From assembly GCA_016788045.1 (NCBI GenBank), contig JAEUTG010000023.1:35645-99644 (forward strand): DNA of 64,000 nucleotides, given 5' to 3'. Under the pieces are notes generated by a model that worked only from the letters and a program-made list of their open reading frames with translations, made no database searches and was not told the DNA's origin. Position 1 is the stretch's first letter. Each line of letters opens with the position of its first letter. The DNA is from Bacteroidales bacterium. Lineage in GTDB: Bacteria > Bacteroidota > Bacteroidia > Bacteroidales > Lentimicrobiaceae. The translations under genes and the position numbers were made by a program. Positions 36,940 through 46,167 of the stretch are shown here, piece after piece.

Positions 36940-37060
36940 AACAACTGAAGCGAAATCCCCGGATGAAGCAGGATGCATTCGCCTTGTCCCCGATTCACCT
37001 GGTCGCCTTGTCTCAAGAAAAGCAACGAAATCTCCGAATGAAAGGTGATGAGCCCAGGCT

Positions 37061-40000
37061 CTATCCCGTAACCATCTCCTCCAGGGGCACCAATGCCTGA
37101 ATGGCCTTTGAAACCGAATCTACATCCCGGAAGGTAAGGCTCAGCTTTTCATTCACTTCCTTCATGCGGCAGGTTTTCTGGTATACCTGAATGAACTGAA
37201 GTACGGTGGAGAAAATGTTGCTCTGATAGAAGGGCGATTCCTTGTTGGTGATGAAGGTGGCGGTCATCAATCCGTTGCGCAGACTGATTTTCTCGAAGCC
37301 GAGACTGCGGGCCATCCGCCTCAGCCTGATGGTATTGAGCAATTCCTGGGTTTGCTGTGGTACCGGCCCGAAACGGTCAATAAGCTTCTCCTGGAACTTC
37401 AGCAGGTCTTCTTCCGCGTTTAGCCCGTCGAGTTCTTTGTACAGGCTCAGCCTTTCGGTGATGTTGGTCACGTAACTGTCGGGCATCATGATTTCGAGGT
37501 CGGTTTCAATCAGACACTCCTTTACATAATCTCTGCCTGCAGGCAGTTTCTCGTCGTAAAGTCCTTTGAAGTCAGCCTCCTTCAGCTCCATAATGGCTTC
37601 ATCGAGGATACGCTGGTACATTTCGAAGCCGATTTCCGAGATAAACCCGCTTTGTTCTGCACCCAGGATATTTCCGGCGCCCCGGATGTCGAGGTCACGC
37701 ATCGCGATGTTGAAGCCACTGCCCAGCTCTGAAAACTCCTCAATGGCCTTCAGCCGCTTGCGGGCTTCATCGGTGAGCACCGAAGCAGGCGGGGCCAGCA
37801 GGTAACAGAAGGCCTTTTTGTTGGTTCTCCCTACCCTGCCGCGCAGCTGATGCAGGTCGCTGAGGCCGTAGTTCTGTGCTTCGTTGATGATGATGGTGTT
37901 TACATTCGGGATGTCGAGCCCCGACTCAATGATGGTGGTGGCTACCAGCACATCGTAATAGCCTTCCACAAAATCGAGCATCACCTTTTCGAGCTTGTGG
38001 CCGTCCATCTGCCCGTGCCCGATGGCAATTTTTGCATCCGGAACCAGCCGCTGAATCATGCCGGCAACCTCCTGTATGTTGTTCACCCTGTTGTGCACCA
38101 CAAACACCTGCCCTCCCCTCGAAAGTTCGAAATGGATGGCATCGCGGATGGTTTCTTCGCTGAAGGCATGCAGCTCTGTCTGTACTGGATACCGGTTGGG
38201 CGGCGGCGTATTGATCACACTCAGGTCGCGGGCCCCCATCAGCGAAAACTGCAGGGTTCGTGGTATGGGGGTGGCTGTCAGCGTCAGTGTGTCAACATTC
38301 ACCTTCATCTTTTTCAGCTTCTCCTTGGTCGCTACCCCAAATTTCTGCTCCTCATCGATGATCATCAGCCCCAGGTCCTTAAATTTAACATCCTGACTAA
38401 CAAGGCGATGTGTGCCGATCAGGATGTCTATCTTTCCATCGGCCAGGTCTTTGAGGGTCTGTGTCTGTTCTTTTGCACTCTTAAACCGGTTGATGTAATC
38501 GACCCGGCAGGGGAATTCTTTCAGCCTTTCGCTGAAGGTTTTGTGATGCTGCAATGCCAGAATGGTGGTCGGCACCAGCACTGCCACCTGCTTGCTATCG
38601 GCCACGGCTTTGAATGCTGCCCTGATGGCAATCTCGGTTTTCCCGAAACCCACGTCACCGCACACCAGGCGGTCCATGGGGTATGATTTCTCCAGATCAC
38701 GCTTCATATCAGCGGTTGCCTTTACCTGATCGGGGGTATCTTCATAAATGAAGGAGGCTTCCAGTTCGTGCTGCATATAGGTATCCGGATTAAAGGCAAA
38801 TCCGTCGGCTGCCTTGCGCTCGGCATAGAGCTGGATCAGATCACGGGCGATGTCCTTCACCCGTTGTTTGGTCTTGCTCTTGAGTTTGTTCCAGGCGTTG
38901 GATCCCAGCTTGTTGAGGCCCGGGATGGTTCCCTCCTTGCCAACGTACTTCGATATGCGGTGCAATGAATGGATGCTGACGTACAGAATGTCGTTGTTCT
39001 GATAGATCAGCCGTATGGCTTCCTGTTGCCGGCCGTTGTTTTCAATCTTTTCAAGGCCATCGAAGCGGCCCACGCCGTGGTCGATGTGTGTTACATAGTC
39101 GCCGGGCTGAAGGTCGTAGATCTCCTTCATGGTGATGGCCTGCTTGCCGGCAAAACCATCGCGTATGCGGTACTTGTGGTATCGTTCGAATATCTGATGA
39201 TCGGTGTAGCAGGCTATGCCCGAGGGTTTGTCGATGAAGCCCTCGTGGAGCGAGAGGTTTAGAAGGCCGAAACTGATCTCTTCGGGCTTCAGGCCGCGAT
39301 TTGCCCTTAAGTCGCTGAAAATCGTCTGAATGCGCTCGGTCTGCTTGGGGTTATCCGCAAGGATGAAGTTGCTGATGCCGTTTTTGCTGTTTTCGTTCAG
39401 GTTTTCAAGCAGAAGGTCAAAATTCTTGTTGAACGAAGGCTGAGGCGACATGTTGAAATCAAACTGCCGGGCATCGCTCAGCAGAAAACGGGTACCGGTT
39501 TCCACAATCCCGTGGGCCAGCACATCCGATTTAAAATCGGCAGCCGTGCAAAAAAGCTCCTCCGGTTTGAGGTGCCTGATGTCGGATGACAATTCGGCGA
39601 AGGCTTTTTCGGCTTTTTCAAACTCACCTCCGATCTTGTCGATGGCATATTCAAAATCCCTTATCCAGACAACCGACCTGCGGCCGATGTAGCTGAGAAA
39701 GGAGATCCGCTTTTCGTGCATGGTGCGGTCCTGCAGATTGGGCGTGATGGTGATGTGGTCGAGTTTGTCGATCGAGAGCTGGTTCGAGGGGTCGAAGGTG
39801 CGGATGGATTCAACATCGTCACCGAAGAATTCGATGCGGTAGGGCCTGTCGTTGGTAAAGGAAAATACATCCACGATGCCCCCACGTATGGAAAACTGTC
39901 CGGGTTCAACCACGAAATCCACACGGTCGAAATTGTACTCCATCAGGAGATCGATCACAAAATCAATCGAAAGGCTCTCGCCGAGGCCCAGGCGGAGGGT

Positions 40001-40447
40001 ATTCTTTTTCAGGAAGGCCTTGCTCACCACCTTTTCGGCCAGGGCTTCGGGGTACGTGACTACCAGCGATCCGCCATCGCGCGATTCGAGCCGTTTCATT
40101 ACTTCGGTGCGCGAAAGCACGTTTGTGTTGTCGGTCTTCTCAATCTCGTAAGGCCGGCGGTAAGTGGTCGGAAAAAACAGCACCTTCTTTTTGTGAAAAG
40201 GGGTCTCCTGCTCGCCAAGGAGATTTTCAAGATCATTGAAGAAATAGGCTGCTTCTTCCTTTTCAGGGAGAATAAAGAGATGCAGCGGCCCGGAATTCTG
40301 AAAAACAGCAGAAGCCACCACGGCGTTGGCCGACCCCATCAGGCCCTTCAGTTGAATCCGCGGAGTCTCCCCGGCATTGCATAAAGCAGCGATAGCCGCA
40401 ACAGCCTCTGTGTTGCGGTAATGATCTGTCAGTTGAGAAACGTTCAC
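37061..40447 (-). CDS. mfd: Transcription-repair coupling factor Mfd
   Basis: 1128 residues with a GTG start (MNVSQLTDHYRN). N-terminal UvrB-homology region, RNA polymerase-interaction (CarD-like) domain with PGDYVTHIDHGVGRFDGLEKI, then helicase motifs: CGDVGFGKTEIAIRAA (Walker A), IIDEEQKFGV (Walker B), LTATPIPRTL, RGRVGR, and the C-terminal TRCF domain. Releases RNA polymerase stalled at lesions and recruits UvrA. A TACCTTTGC box at 40475-40482 is the likely promoter. Full length for the family. Confidence 0.97.
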   Translation of the reverse strand: MNVSQLTDHYRNTEAVAAIAALCNAGETPRIQLKGLMGSANAVVASAVFQNSGPLHLFILPEKEEAAYFFNDLENLLGEQETPFHKKKVLFFPTTYRRPYEIEKTDNTNVLSRTEVMKRLESRDGGSLVVTYPEALAEKVVSKAFLKKNTLRLGLGESLSIDFVIDLLMEYNFDRVDFVVEPGQFSIRGGIVDVFSFTNDRPYRIEFFGDDVESIRTFDPSNQLSIDKLDHITITPNLQDRTMHEKRISFLSYIGRRSVVWIRDFEYAIDKIGGEFEKAEKAFAELSSDIRHLKPEELFCTAADFKSDVLAHGIVETGTRFLLSDARQFDFNMSPQPSFNKNFDLLLENLNENSKNGISNFILADNPKQTERIQTIFSDLRANRGLKPEEISFGLLNLSLHEGFIDKPSGIACYTDHQIFERYHKYRIRDGFAGKQAITMKEIYDLQPGDYVTHIDHGVGRFDGLEKIENNGRQQEAIRLIYQNNDILYVSIHSLHRISKYVGKEGTIPGLNKLGSNAWNKLKSKTKQRVKDIARDLIQLYAERKAADGFAFNPDTYMQHELEASFIYEDTPDQVKATADMKRDLEKSYPMDRLVCGDVGFGKTEIAIRAAFKAVADSKQVAVLVPTTILALQHHKTFSERLKEFPCRVDYINRFKSAKEQTQTLKDLADGKIDILIGTHRLVSQDVKFKDLGLMIIDEEQKFGVATKEKLKKMKVNVDTLTLTATPIPRTLQFSLMGARDLSVINTPPPNRYPVQTELHAFSEETIRDAIHFELSRGGQVFVVHNRVNNIQEVAGMIQRLVPDAKIAIGHGQMDGHKLEKVMLDFVEGYYDVLVATTIIESGLDIPNVNTIIINEAQNYGLSDLHQLRGRVGRTNKKAFCYLLAPPASVLTDEARKRLKAIEEFSELGSGFNIAMRDLDIRGAGNILGAEQSGFISEIGFEMYQRILDEAIMELKEADFKGLYDEKLPAGRDYVKECLIETDLEIMMPDSYVTNITERLSLYKELDGLNAEEDLLKFQEKLIDRFGPVPQQTQELLNTIRLRRMARSLGFEKISLRNGLMTATFITNKESPFYQSNIFSTVLQFIQVYQKTCRMKEVNEKLSLTFRDVDSVSKAIQALVPLEEMVTG

Positions 40448-40474
40448 TACTGCCCGGTTTTAATAAACAGGCCG

Positions 40475-40482
40475 CAAAGGTA
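40475..40482 (-). promoter_or_regulatory. TAnnTTTG promoter box for mfd
   Basis: Minus-strand TACCTTTG followed by CGG, 27 bp before the GTG start. No -33 TTTG at the expected distance. Confidence 0.4.
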
Positions 40483-40575
40483 AACTTTATTTCGGGCCTG
40501 TGCTTCGGTTTTAACCCTGCATCTCCGATGGAAATGAAAGCCCAATGTCTGAGAACCGCAATGTTCCTGCCGGTT

Positions 40576-41574
40576 TTACTCTGAATACAACTTCATCATC
40601 TCCTCTGCCTTCTCAACCATGGCCTTTGATCCCACAAAGAGCGGCACCCGCTGGTGCAGTTCGGTCGGCTGGATGTCGAGGATGCGGATATACCCGTTGC
40701 TGGCCTTTCCTCCGGCCTGTTCTGCAAGAAAAGCGATGGGATTGCACTCGTAGAGCAGCCTCAGCTTACCGTTGGGATTCTTTTTGGTGCCCGGATAAAT
40801 GTAGATACCTCCCCTGATGAGGTTGCGGTGAAAGTCGGCCACAAGCGATCCGATATATCGGGTGGTATACGGCCTCAGCGTAGCCGGATCGTCCTGCTGG
40901 CAGTATTTGATGTATTGTTTCACCCCCTCATGAAAGTAGATGTAATTGGCTTCGTTGATGGAGTAGATGTTCCCTCCTTCAGGAAAGGTCATGTCGGGAT
41001 GTGAGAGCAGGAAAAGCCCGACCGAAGGATCAAGGGTAAATCCGTTTACCCCATGACCCGTTGAATAAACCAGCATGGTGGATGAACCATAGATCACATA
41101 ACCGGCGGCAATCTGCCTGTTCCCCTGCTGGAGCAGGTCGTTGACCGTACCTGAGCCTGAATCGCTGATACGCCGGTAAATGGAGAAGATGGTTCCTATG
41201 GGTACGTTCACTTCGATGTTGGAAGAGCCATCCAGCGGATCCATGGCCACCACATACTTCCCTTTTTGTGAGAAGGCACTGTCGTAGGTGTAGAGTTCAT
41301 CGTTCTCTTCGGAGGCAACAGCGCAAACCATGCCACCATGCCGCATGGCGGCCAGGAAGCAGTCGTTGGCGAACACATCCAGCTTCTTCTGGTCTTCACC
41401 CTGCACATTCTGCGTCCCGAAATAGCCGTTGATGTCGGCCAGCCCCGCTTTGTTGATTTCGCGGTTCACCAGTTTGGCAGCAATGCCGATGTCGTTGAGC
41501 AATCGGGTAAATTCTCCGCTGGCATAGGGAAAATCAGCCTGCTTGTCGTTGATAAACTCAATCAGTGTCTTCAT
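40576..41574 (-). CDS. fbp: Fructose-1,6-bisphosphatase, class 1
   Basis: 332 residues, full length. EENDE at ~89-93 and [13 protein letters not shown] (DPLDGSSN at 112-119) are the metal and substrate site of class I FBPase; [14 protein letters not shown] and [10 protein letters not shown] line the sugar-phosphate site. Hydrolyses fructose 1,6-bisphosphate to fructose 6-phosphate in gluconeogenesis. 128 bp downstream of it lies mfd on the same strand; divergent from aspartate kinase. A PPi-type PFK is encoded 13.5 kb away, which bears on how carbon moves at this step. Confidence 0.96.
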   Translation of the reverse strand: MKTLIEFINDKQADFPYASGEFTRLLNDIGIAAKLVNREINKAGLADINGYFGTQNVQGEDQKKLDVFANDCFLAAMRHGGMVCAVASEENDELYTYDSAFSQKGKYVVAMDPLDGSSNIEVNVPIGTIFSIYRRISDSGSGTVNDLLQQGNRQIAAGYVIYGSSTMLVYSTGHGVNGFTLDPSVGLFLLSHPDMTFPEGGNIYSINEANYIYFHEGVKQYIKYCQQDDPATLRPYTTRYIGSLVADFHRNLIRGGIYIYPGTKKNPNGKLRLLYECNPIAFLAEQAGGKASNGYIRILDIQPTELHQRVPLFVGSKAMVEKAEEMMKLYSE

Positions 41575-41728
41575 AACATTTCAGATTTTGGAGGTTGTAA
41601 TACACTTTCTGATAAAGAAAGCCCCTGCAGGCGGGTGCCCCGGGCACACCTTCTGCCTCAGCAATGCCTGAAAAATGTCAGCCTCAGCCTGGTTAAAGAT
41701 CAGTGTATACAATTCTAACCAAATGTAT

Positions 41729-41736
41729 TAAATTTG
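41729..41736 (+). promoter_or_regulatory. TAnnTTTG promoter box for aspartate kinase
   Basis: TAAATTTG 19 bp before the ATG at 41756. Unlike the other boxes in the window it is followed by T rather than C. No -33 TTTG seen. Confidence 0.4.
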
Positions 41737-41755
41737 TTCTATCAAACGAACGGGT

Positions 41756-43126
41756 ATGAAAGTTTTCAAATTCGGTGGTGCTTCTGTGAAGGATGCAGCC
41801 TCTGTGGTAAATGTGAGGAAGATATTGTCGATGTACCAGGGTGAACCCCTGTGTGTGATATTCTCGGCCATGGGCAAAACCACCAATGCCCTGGAGAAAC
41901 TCACCGAGGCATGGGTAAAACAGGATATGGTTGCTTTTGAGCTGCTCGACGAGGTTGAGAAATTTCACCAGCTTATTGCCGAGGAACTGCTTAGCGATGC
42001 TCACAAAACCACCCAGCCGCTTTTTGCTGAACTCCGCAGGATGCTTCAGGCCGAACCGCCCGTATTGTACGATTCGGCTTACGATATGCTTGTGCCTTTC
42101 GGCGAACTGCTCTCTGCCGCCATCGTGAGCGCCTACCTTAAACAGGACGGACTCTACAACCGCCTGCTGGATGCACGCAACCTGGTGATTACCGACGAAT
42201 CGTTCCGCAACGGACGGGTACAGTGGGATGAAACCACCAAACGCATTGTTTCTGCTTTTTCGGAGAATGTTTCGGGCCCGGCCGGGTTGCTTACCATTAC
42301 CCAGGGTTTTATCGGCAGCAGTCTCAACGGGCATCCGGTAACCCTCGGCCGCGAAGGATCTGATTTCAGTGCCGCCATCTTCGCTTTTGCCCTGGATGCC
42401 AAGGAAATGATCATCTGGAAAGATGTGCCGGGCGTGATGAATGCCGACCCCCATTTATTCAGAAATACGGTAAAGCTCAGCCGGATAACCTACCGCGATG
42501 CCATTGAACTGGCTTATTTCGGCGCCTCGGTTATCCACCCCAAAACCATACAGCCGCTGCAGAACAAAAGCATCCCCCTCTGGGTAAAATCCTTTGAACA
42601 TCCTAAAGAAACCGGCACCCTGATTCATGTCCCCGAGAAGACAGACAAACACATCCCCAGCTTCATCGTAAAACCCAATCAGGTGCTGCTGAGCATTTCT
42701 CCGAAGGACTTTTCGTTTATAGCCGAGGACGGGCTGCACACCATCTTCGGACTGCTGGCCCACATGGGTATCCGCATCAACCTGATGCAGAACTCAGCCA
42801 TCAGCTTTTCCATTTGCATCGACAACCAGCCCGAAAAACTCAACCGGTTACTGTCGGCACTGAGCGGCGATTTCAGGGTAAAATACAACGACAACACCGA
42901 GCTGGTCACCATCCGCTACTACGATCAGAAAACCATCGATCAGCTGGTTAACAAACGCAATGTACTGCTCGAACAGAAAAGCCGGCTTACCATACAAATG
43001 ATTGTTGAGCAGCAGTCAAAAAACAAACCGGCAGATACTGCAGAAACACTGGTGCCAGTTGAAGAACCTGCGGCAGATCAACTGGTAAAAAAACGCGGCA
43101 GGCCCCCAAAACAGAAAACTGAGTAG
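41756..43126 (+). CDS. Aspartate kinase with a basic, AT-hook-like C-terminal tail
   Basis: 456 residues. N-terminal kinase domain with KFGGASV at 5-11, VIFSAMGKTTNAL, GREGSDFSAAIFA and WKDVPGVMNADP; then ACT-type regulatory region (~300-410). Phosphorylates aspartate, the first step towards lysine, threonine and methionine. Mono-functional: no homoserine dehydrogenase domain follows. The last ~35 residues are a proline/glutamate linker ending KKRGRPPKQKTE, which contains the RGRP core of an AT-hook. The tail is not part of the usual enzyme. No other amino-acid biosynthesis gene adjoins. Confidence 0.93.
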   Translation: MKVFKFGGASVKDAASVVNVRKILSMYQGEPLCVIFSAMGKTTNALEKLTEAWVKQDMVAFELLDEVEKFHQLIAEELLSDAHKTTQPLFAELRRMLQAEPPVLYDSAYDMLVPFGELLSAAIVSAYLKQDGLYNRLLDARNLVITDESFRNGRVQWDETTKRIVSAFSENVSGPAGLLTITQGFIGSSLNGHPVTLGREGSDFSAAIFAFALDAKEMIIWKDVPGVMNADPHLFRNTVKLSRITYRDAIELAYFGASVIHPKTIQPLQNKSIPLWVKSFEHPKETGTLIHVPEKTDKHIPSFIVKPNQVLLSISPKDFSFIAEDGLHTIFGLLAHMGIRINLMQNSAISFSICIDNQPEKLNRLLSALSGDFRVKYNDNTELVTIRYYDQKTIDQLVNKRNVLLEQKSRLTIQMIVEQQSKNKPADTAETLVPVEEPAADQLVKKRGRPPKQKTE

Positions 43127-43320
43127 CATGCCACGGGTTTGCCGGCCAACAATACGGGTAAATGGTTAAACGGTTTTTCTTTGCGGGATATCAGTTTCGG
43201 TTCCGGGATTAATGATCAAGTTTTATACACCATCAGTTAACTCCTTGCAGCCCGTGTCAACCGGAGTGATTGCTCAGGATAAGCTACGAAAACTTTGATT
43301 TTACTGCTTTGATCCAATAG

Positions 43321-43540
43321 TGTCCGGGGAAAATAATTGATTTCCTTTGAACGATTGATAATTCTGGATTACAGCCATTATTCAAAACAGGTGCCTTACT
43401 ATCTTTTTTTGACACCAAGACACGAAATCACCAATTTATTTATCTGATTTAGAGCGATTCCTGCCTGACTGCGTCAAGCAGACAGGTTGGTGGCTTTGTG
43501 TTTTGGTGTCAATGTTTCTCTTACTTTAACCGGACAAAAA
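43321..43540. repeat. Direct repeat, left copy, with inner hairpin element
   Basis: About 210 bp, closely matching 44521-44750; the two starts are exactly 1200 bp apart. Shared strings include GGGGAAAATAATTG, GGATTACAGCCATTATTCAA, and CCTGCCTGACTGCGTCAAGC. Inside lies a 104 bp element (43409-43512) with 26 bp ends in inverted orientation matching at 22 of 26 positions (TTGACACCAA outermost), plus an inner imperfect stem around CCTGCCTGACTG. No ORF. Confidence 0.85.
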
Positions 43541-43561
43541 TGGCTTTGATCAGGTATTTAT

Positions 43562-44041
43562 TCAGATACTAAACCTCATCTTGATGAATTCCTGAAGCTT
43601 TAGCCATATCTGAGAGAGGATCAGCACTTTTTCCATAATGAGGTTCAAGCCTTCGATTATTTCCTCTGTATTAAACGGGTATCCGTGCGTTACGAGATTC
43701 CTTACTTCCCTTAGTTGAAGCCATTCAAGATGACTCTCAATAACATGTAGTTTTTCAAGCCGCAGAACTATATCAATAAAGGGAAGTTCTTCCTGATCCT
43801 CTCCGAGACCTTCCAGAATGTTACGGAACACTTAATTCCCGATGGCATCCTGTAGCTTCGAAAACCTGTAGATCAGCTGATCACAATAACTGATCTGGGT
43901 TGAAGCCAGGTTTTTGTAACTGTTTTCATCAAGAGGAAAGACCTCTCTCAACTGATCCCAGGCAAACATCATCCGACTATGGTGAATTGCGCAGGTCTGC
44001 GCCGATTGTGAAATTCTGAGTAACAATTCCTGCTTCAGCAT
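43562..44041 (-). pseudogene. HepT-like HEPN toxin interrupted by an in-frame stop
   Basis: Two fragments in the same frame are split only by a TAA at 43832-43834: 69 residues (MLKQELLLRIS...KLQDAIGN) and, directly after, 89 residues (VFRNILEGLGEDQEELPFID...). Joined, they give ~159 residues typical of the HEPN/HepT-like family. The catalytic RX4HXY motif, RNLVTHGY, lies in the downstream fragment at about nt 43681-43702. The family has lysine or a similar residue where the stop falls, so AAA to TAA is the simplest cause. The downstream piece could restart at the GTG just after the stop but would lack the first HEPN helices. The start overlaps the nucleotidyltransferase stop by seven bases, as in MntA-HepT pairs. 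Confidence 0.82.
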
Positions 44042-44337
44042 AATGCAATCCCCGTTTTTCTGGCAGTCTGAATTACCGCAGAACCATCTTCATCAACCCG
44101 CGAGAGCAAAACGTCGATCTTCTGGTCGCCAAGCCTTTTCTTGAGCTCTACGATAAAAACAAGCTTGTTTGAAAGGTTCAACGTGGTATGGTCTGCTGAT
44201 TGCACAAGCAGATCAATATCCCCTCCCCTGCGGGTGTCGCTGATACGCGAACCAAAAAGCAACACCTGCACAGAATCCCCGAAAATGCTACGTGCTGTGC
44301 TGCTGATAATGGATACCTGTTCGTTTGTCAATCGCAT
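44035..44337 (-). CDS. MntA-like nucleotidyltransferase antitoxin
   Basis: 100 residues. Minimal nucleotidyltransferase fold: GSR at 29-31, DTRRGGDID with D40 and D42 as the metal pair, and LGDQKIDVLL providing the third acidic residue. Family knowledge: in MntA-HepT modules this enzyme AMPylates a tyrosine near the HEPN RX4HXY motif and so silences the RNase. Encoded upstream of and overlapping the HepT-like gene. The antitoxin gene is intact while the toxin gene is broken. Both sit between two direct repeats. Confidence 0.88.
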   Translation of the reverse strand: MRLTNEQVSIISSTARSIFGDSVQVLLFGSRISDTRRGGDIDLLVQSADHTTLNLSNKLVFIVELKKRLGDQKIDVLLSRVDEDGSAVIQTARKTGIALC

Positions 44338-44520
44338 ATTACAAAGATACTAAAAAGAAACCTGTTGATTATGGTTAATAAGCCGGGAACAACATTCAGA
44401 TCTATTTTAGCTGTAACCACCACACAAACAAATAATAATACCTTACAGAGATTCCGGATAAACCATAATAGCCTGATATTTTGAATGTTATCTGTTACGG
44501 ATGGTATATGCATACATTGT

Positions 44521-44750
44521 TGTCAGGGGAAAATAATTGTTTCCCTTTGAACTCATTGATAATACTGGATTACAGCCATTATTCAAAACAGGTACCTTAC
44601 TTTCTTTTTTTTGACACCAATACACGAAATCACTAAAAATCACCAACTTAATTATCTGATTTAGAACGATTCCTGCCTGACTGCGTCAAGCAGACAGGTT
44701 GGTGGCTTGGGGTTTTGGTGTCAAGGTTTTTTTTCTTTAACCTGACAATA
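44521..44750. repeat. Direct repeat, right copy, with inner hairpin element
   Basis: Right-hand copy of the repeat at 43321-43540, same orientation. The inner inverted-repeat element is at 44611-44724 (114 bp); its left part carries a short extra segment (about 44630-44640) compared with the left copy. Outermost ten bases TTGACACCAA are identical in all four arms. Confidence 0.85.
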
Positions 44751-44796
44751 ATGATATGCATAATGAAACTCAACTTAAGGTGTAATTGTAAATGCC

Positions 44797-44804
44797 TATT
44801 TTTG
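44797..44804 (+). promoter_or_regulatory. TAnnTTTG promoter box for the transporter gene
   Basis: TATTTTTG followed by CC, 21 bp before the ATG at 44826. No -33 TTTG at the expected spacing. Confidence 0.4.
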
Positions 44805-44825
44805 CCTGCATCAATCTGAAAAATC

Positions 44826-46118
44826 ATGGCCGGGACCACTGAATCAACCTCTGGATACAAATCATTCCCACGAAACTTCTGGACCGTCATTGTGATGGAA
44901 TTCTTTGAACGTGGATCTTATTACGGAGTTATGTCGGTGTTGTCGGTTTACCTGGTGATGTCAACCTCGGATGGTGGCCTGGGCTTCTCCAAAGAAGGGG
45001 TCGGGGTGATCAAGAGTACCATCACCCCCCTGCTCTATCTGCTTCCCATCCTTTCGGGGGCCATCGCCGACCGCTTTGGCTACCGTCGTACCCTTATGAT
45101 GGCCTTTGCCGTGATGAGTACCGGCTATTTCCTCACCAGCCTCTCCACTACCTACAGCCTGGTTTTCCTCAGCCTGATCCTGATGGCGGTGGGCGCGGGT
45201 TTCTTCAAGCCCATTATTTCAGGAACCATCGCCCGCGTAACCGACGAAAGCAATTCAGGGCTCGGGTTCGGCATATTCTACTGGTCGATCAACCTCGGGG
45301 CCTTTATCTTTCCGCTGATTCTGGTGCCTTACCTCAAAGGCATCGGCTGGAATTACATTTTTATCATGGCAGCCGTCGGCACCGGCTCCATGCTGTTGTT
45401 AAACCTGTTTGTCTATAAAGAACCTCCCCGGCCGGCGAGCACCAAACCACTTTCAGAAGTGCTGAAAGGCATCCTGCTGGTACTCAAAGATTACCGCTTT
45501 GTGCTGATGATTGTGATCTACAGCGGGTTCTGGATTCTATACTTCCAGATGTTCGACACCGTACTCTGGTACCTGAAAGATTACATGGACATGAGCCCGG
45601 TAAACAAGGCCGTAAACAGCCTGATCGGTATCTTCACCGAAAACCCCGGCTGGAAGTTCGACGCTGAGCATGTTACCGTAATCAACGCCGGAGCCATCAT
45701 CGCGCTCCAGCTGGTGGTTTCCTCCATCGTTAAAAAGACACCGGCCCTGCCCACCATGATTACGGGCATCGCCCTCGGAACTCTGGGCATGGGGATACTG
45801 GCCATCTCCACCTATGCATGGGTTTTTGTTGCGGGGCTCATCATCTTCTCCATCGGTGAAATGACGGCCCATCCCAAGTTTATCTCCTACATCGGGCTGA
45901 TAGCCCCACCCGACAAAAAAGCGCTTTACCTCGGGTACTCATTCCTGTATGGGGTGATCGGCAGCGGCATCGGCGGCATACTCGGTGCAACACTTTACGT
46001 GAGGTTTGTCGATGAGATGAACCGCCCCGGACTGCTCTGGTTTATCTTCAGTATGATAGGGGTAGCCACCATCATCGGGCTGCTGCTTTACAACCGGTAC
46101 CTGAAACCGAAGCAGTAA
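44826..46118 (+). CDS. POT/MFS family transporter (peptide-transporter-like)
   Basis: 430 residues, about twelve membrane segments. FFERGSYYGVMSVL near residue 22 resembles the ExxER(F) motif of proton-dependent oligopeptide transporters; GAIADRFGYRRTL is the MFS loop 2-3 motif; AVGAGFFKPIISGTI and FYWSINLGAFIFP are POT-like. Probably a proton-coupled symporter in the inner membrane; substrate (di/tripeptide or other) is not clear. Shorter than the usual ~480-500 residue POT proteins, with a reduced central loop. Lies directly beyond the right direct repeat. Confidence 0.83.
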   Translation: MAGTTESTSGYKSFPRNFWTVIVMEFFERGSYYGVMSVLSVYLVMSTSDGGLGFSKEGVGVIKSTITPLLYLLPILSGAIADRFGYRRTLMMAFAVMSTGYFLTSLSTTYSLVFLSLILMAVGAGFFKPIISGTIARVTDESNSGLGFGIFYWSINLGAFIFPLILVPYLKGIGWNYIFIMAAVGTGSMLLLNLFVYKEPPRPASTKPLSEVLKGILLVLKDYRFVLMIVIYSGFWILYFQMFDTVLWYLKDYMDMSPVNKAVNSLIGIFTENPGWKFDAEHVTVINAGAIIALQLVVSSIVKKTPALPTMITGIALGTLGMGILAISTYAWVFVAGLIIFSIGEMTAHPKFISYIGLIAPPDKKALYLGYSFLYGVIGSGIGGILGATLYVRFVDEMNRPGLLWFIFSMIGVATIIGLLLYNRYLKPKQ

Positions 46119-46167
46119 CCGGCAGTAGCCTTAACTCTATTTTATATCTTAACGTGACTGTATCTTT

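Larger units (their letters stand above)
36174..37060. other. 887 bp gene-free region with repeats
   Basis: Between the ATPase start and the mfd stop. Contains repeat copy C (36588-36822), D copy 2 (36838-36939) and short fragments of them: ATGTGCCCTGTG again at about 36467, and GAAAAGCAACGAAATCTCCGA twice (about 36826 and 37018). Possible minus- and plus-strand frames of 60-90 codons here show no recognisable protein features. Confidence 0.6.

Noticed and set aside
37850..38686. 278-codon plus-strand open frame inside mfd
   Set aside because: Antisense shadow of a strongly conserved gene; composition (many His, Gln, Val) is that of a reverse-frame translation and no start context or homology is seen.
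41693..42454. 253-codon minus-strand open frame opposite aspartate kinase
   Set aside because: Complete overlap with conserved kinase motifs on the other strand; no recognisable protein features.
43562..43831. Downstream HEPN fragment as an independent gene
   Set aside because: It starts with a GTG directly after the stop of the upstream fragment, in the same frame, and lacks the N-terminal HEPN helices; better described as part of one interrupted gene.
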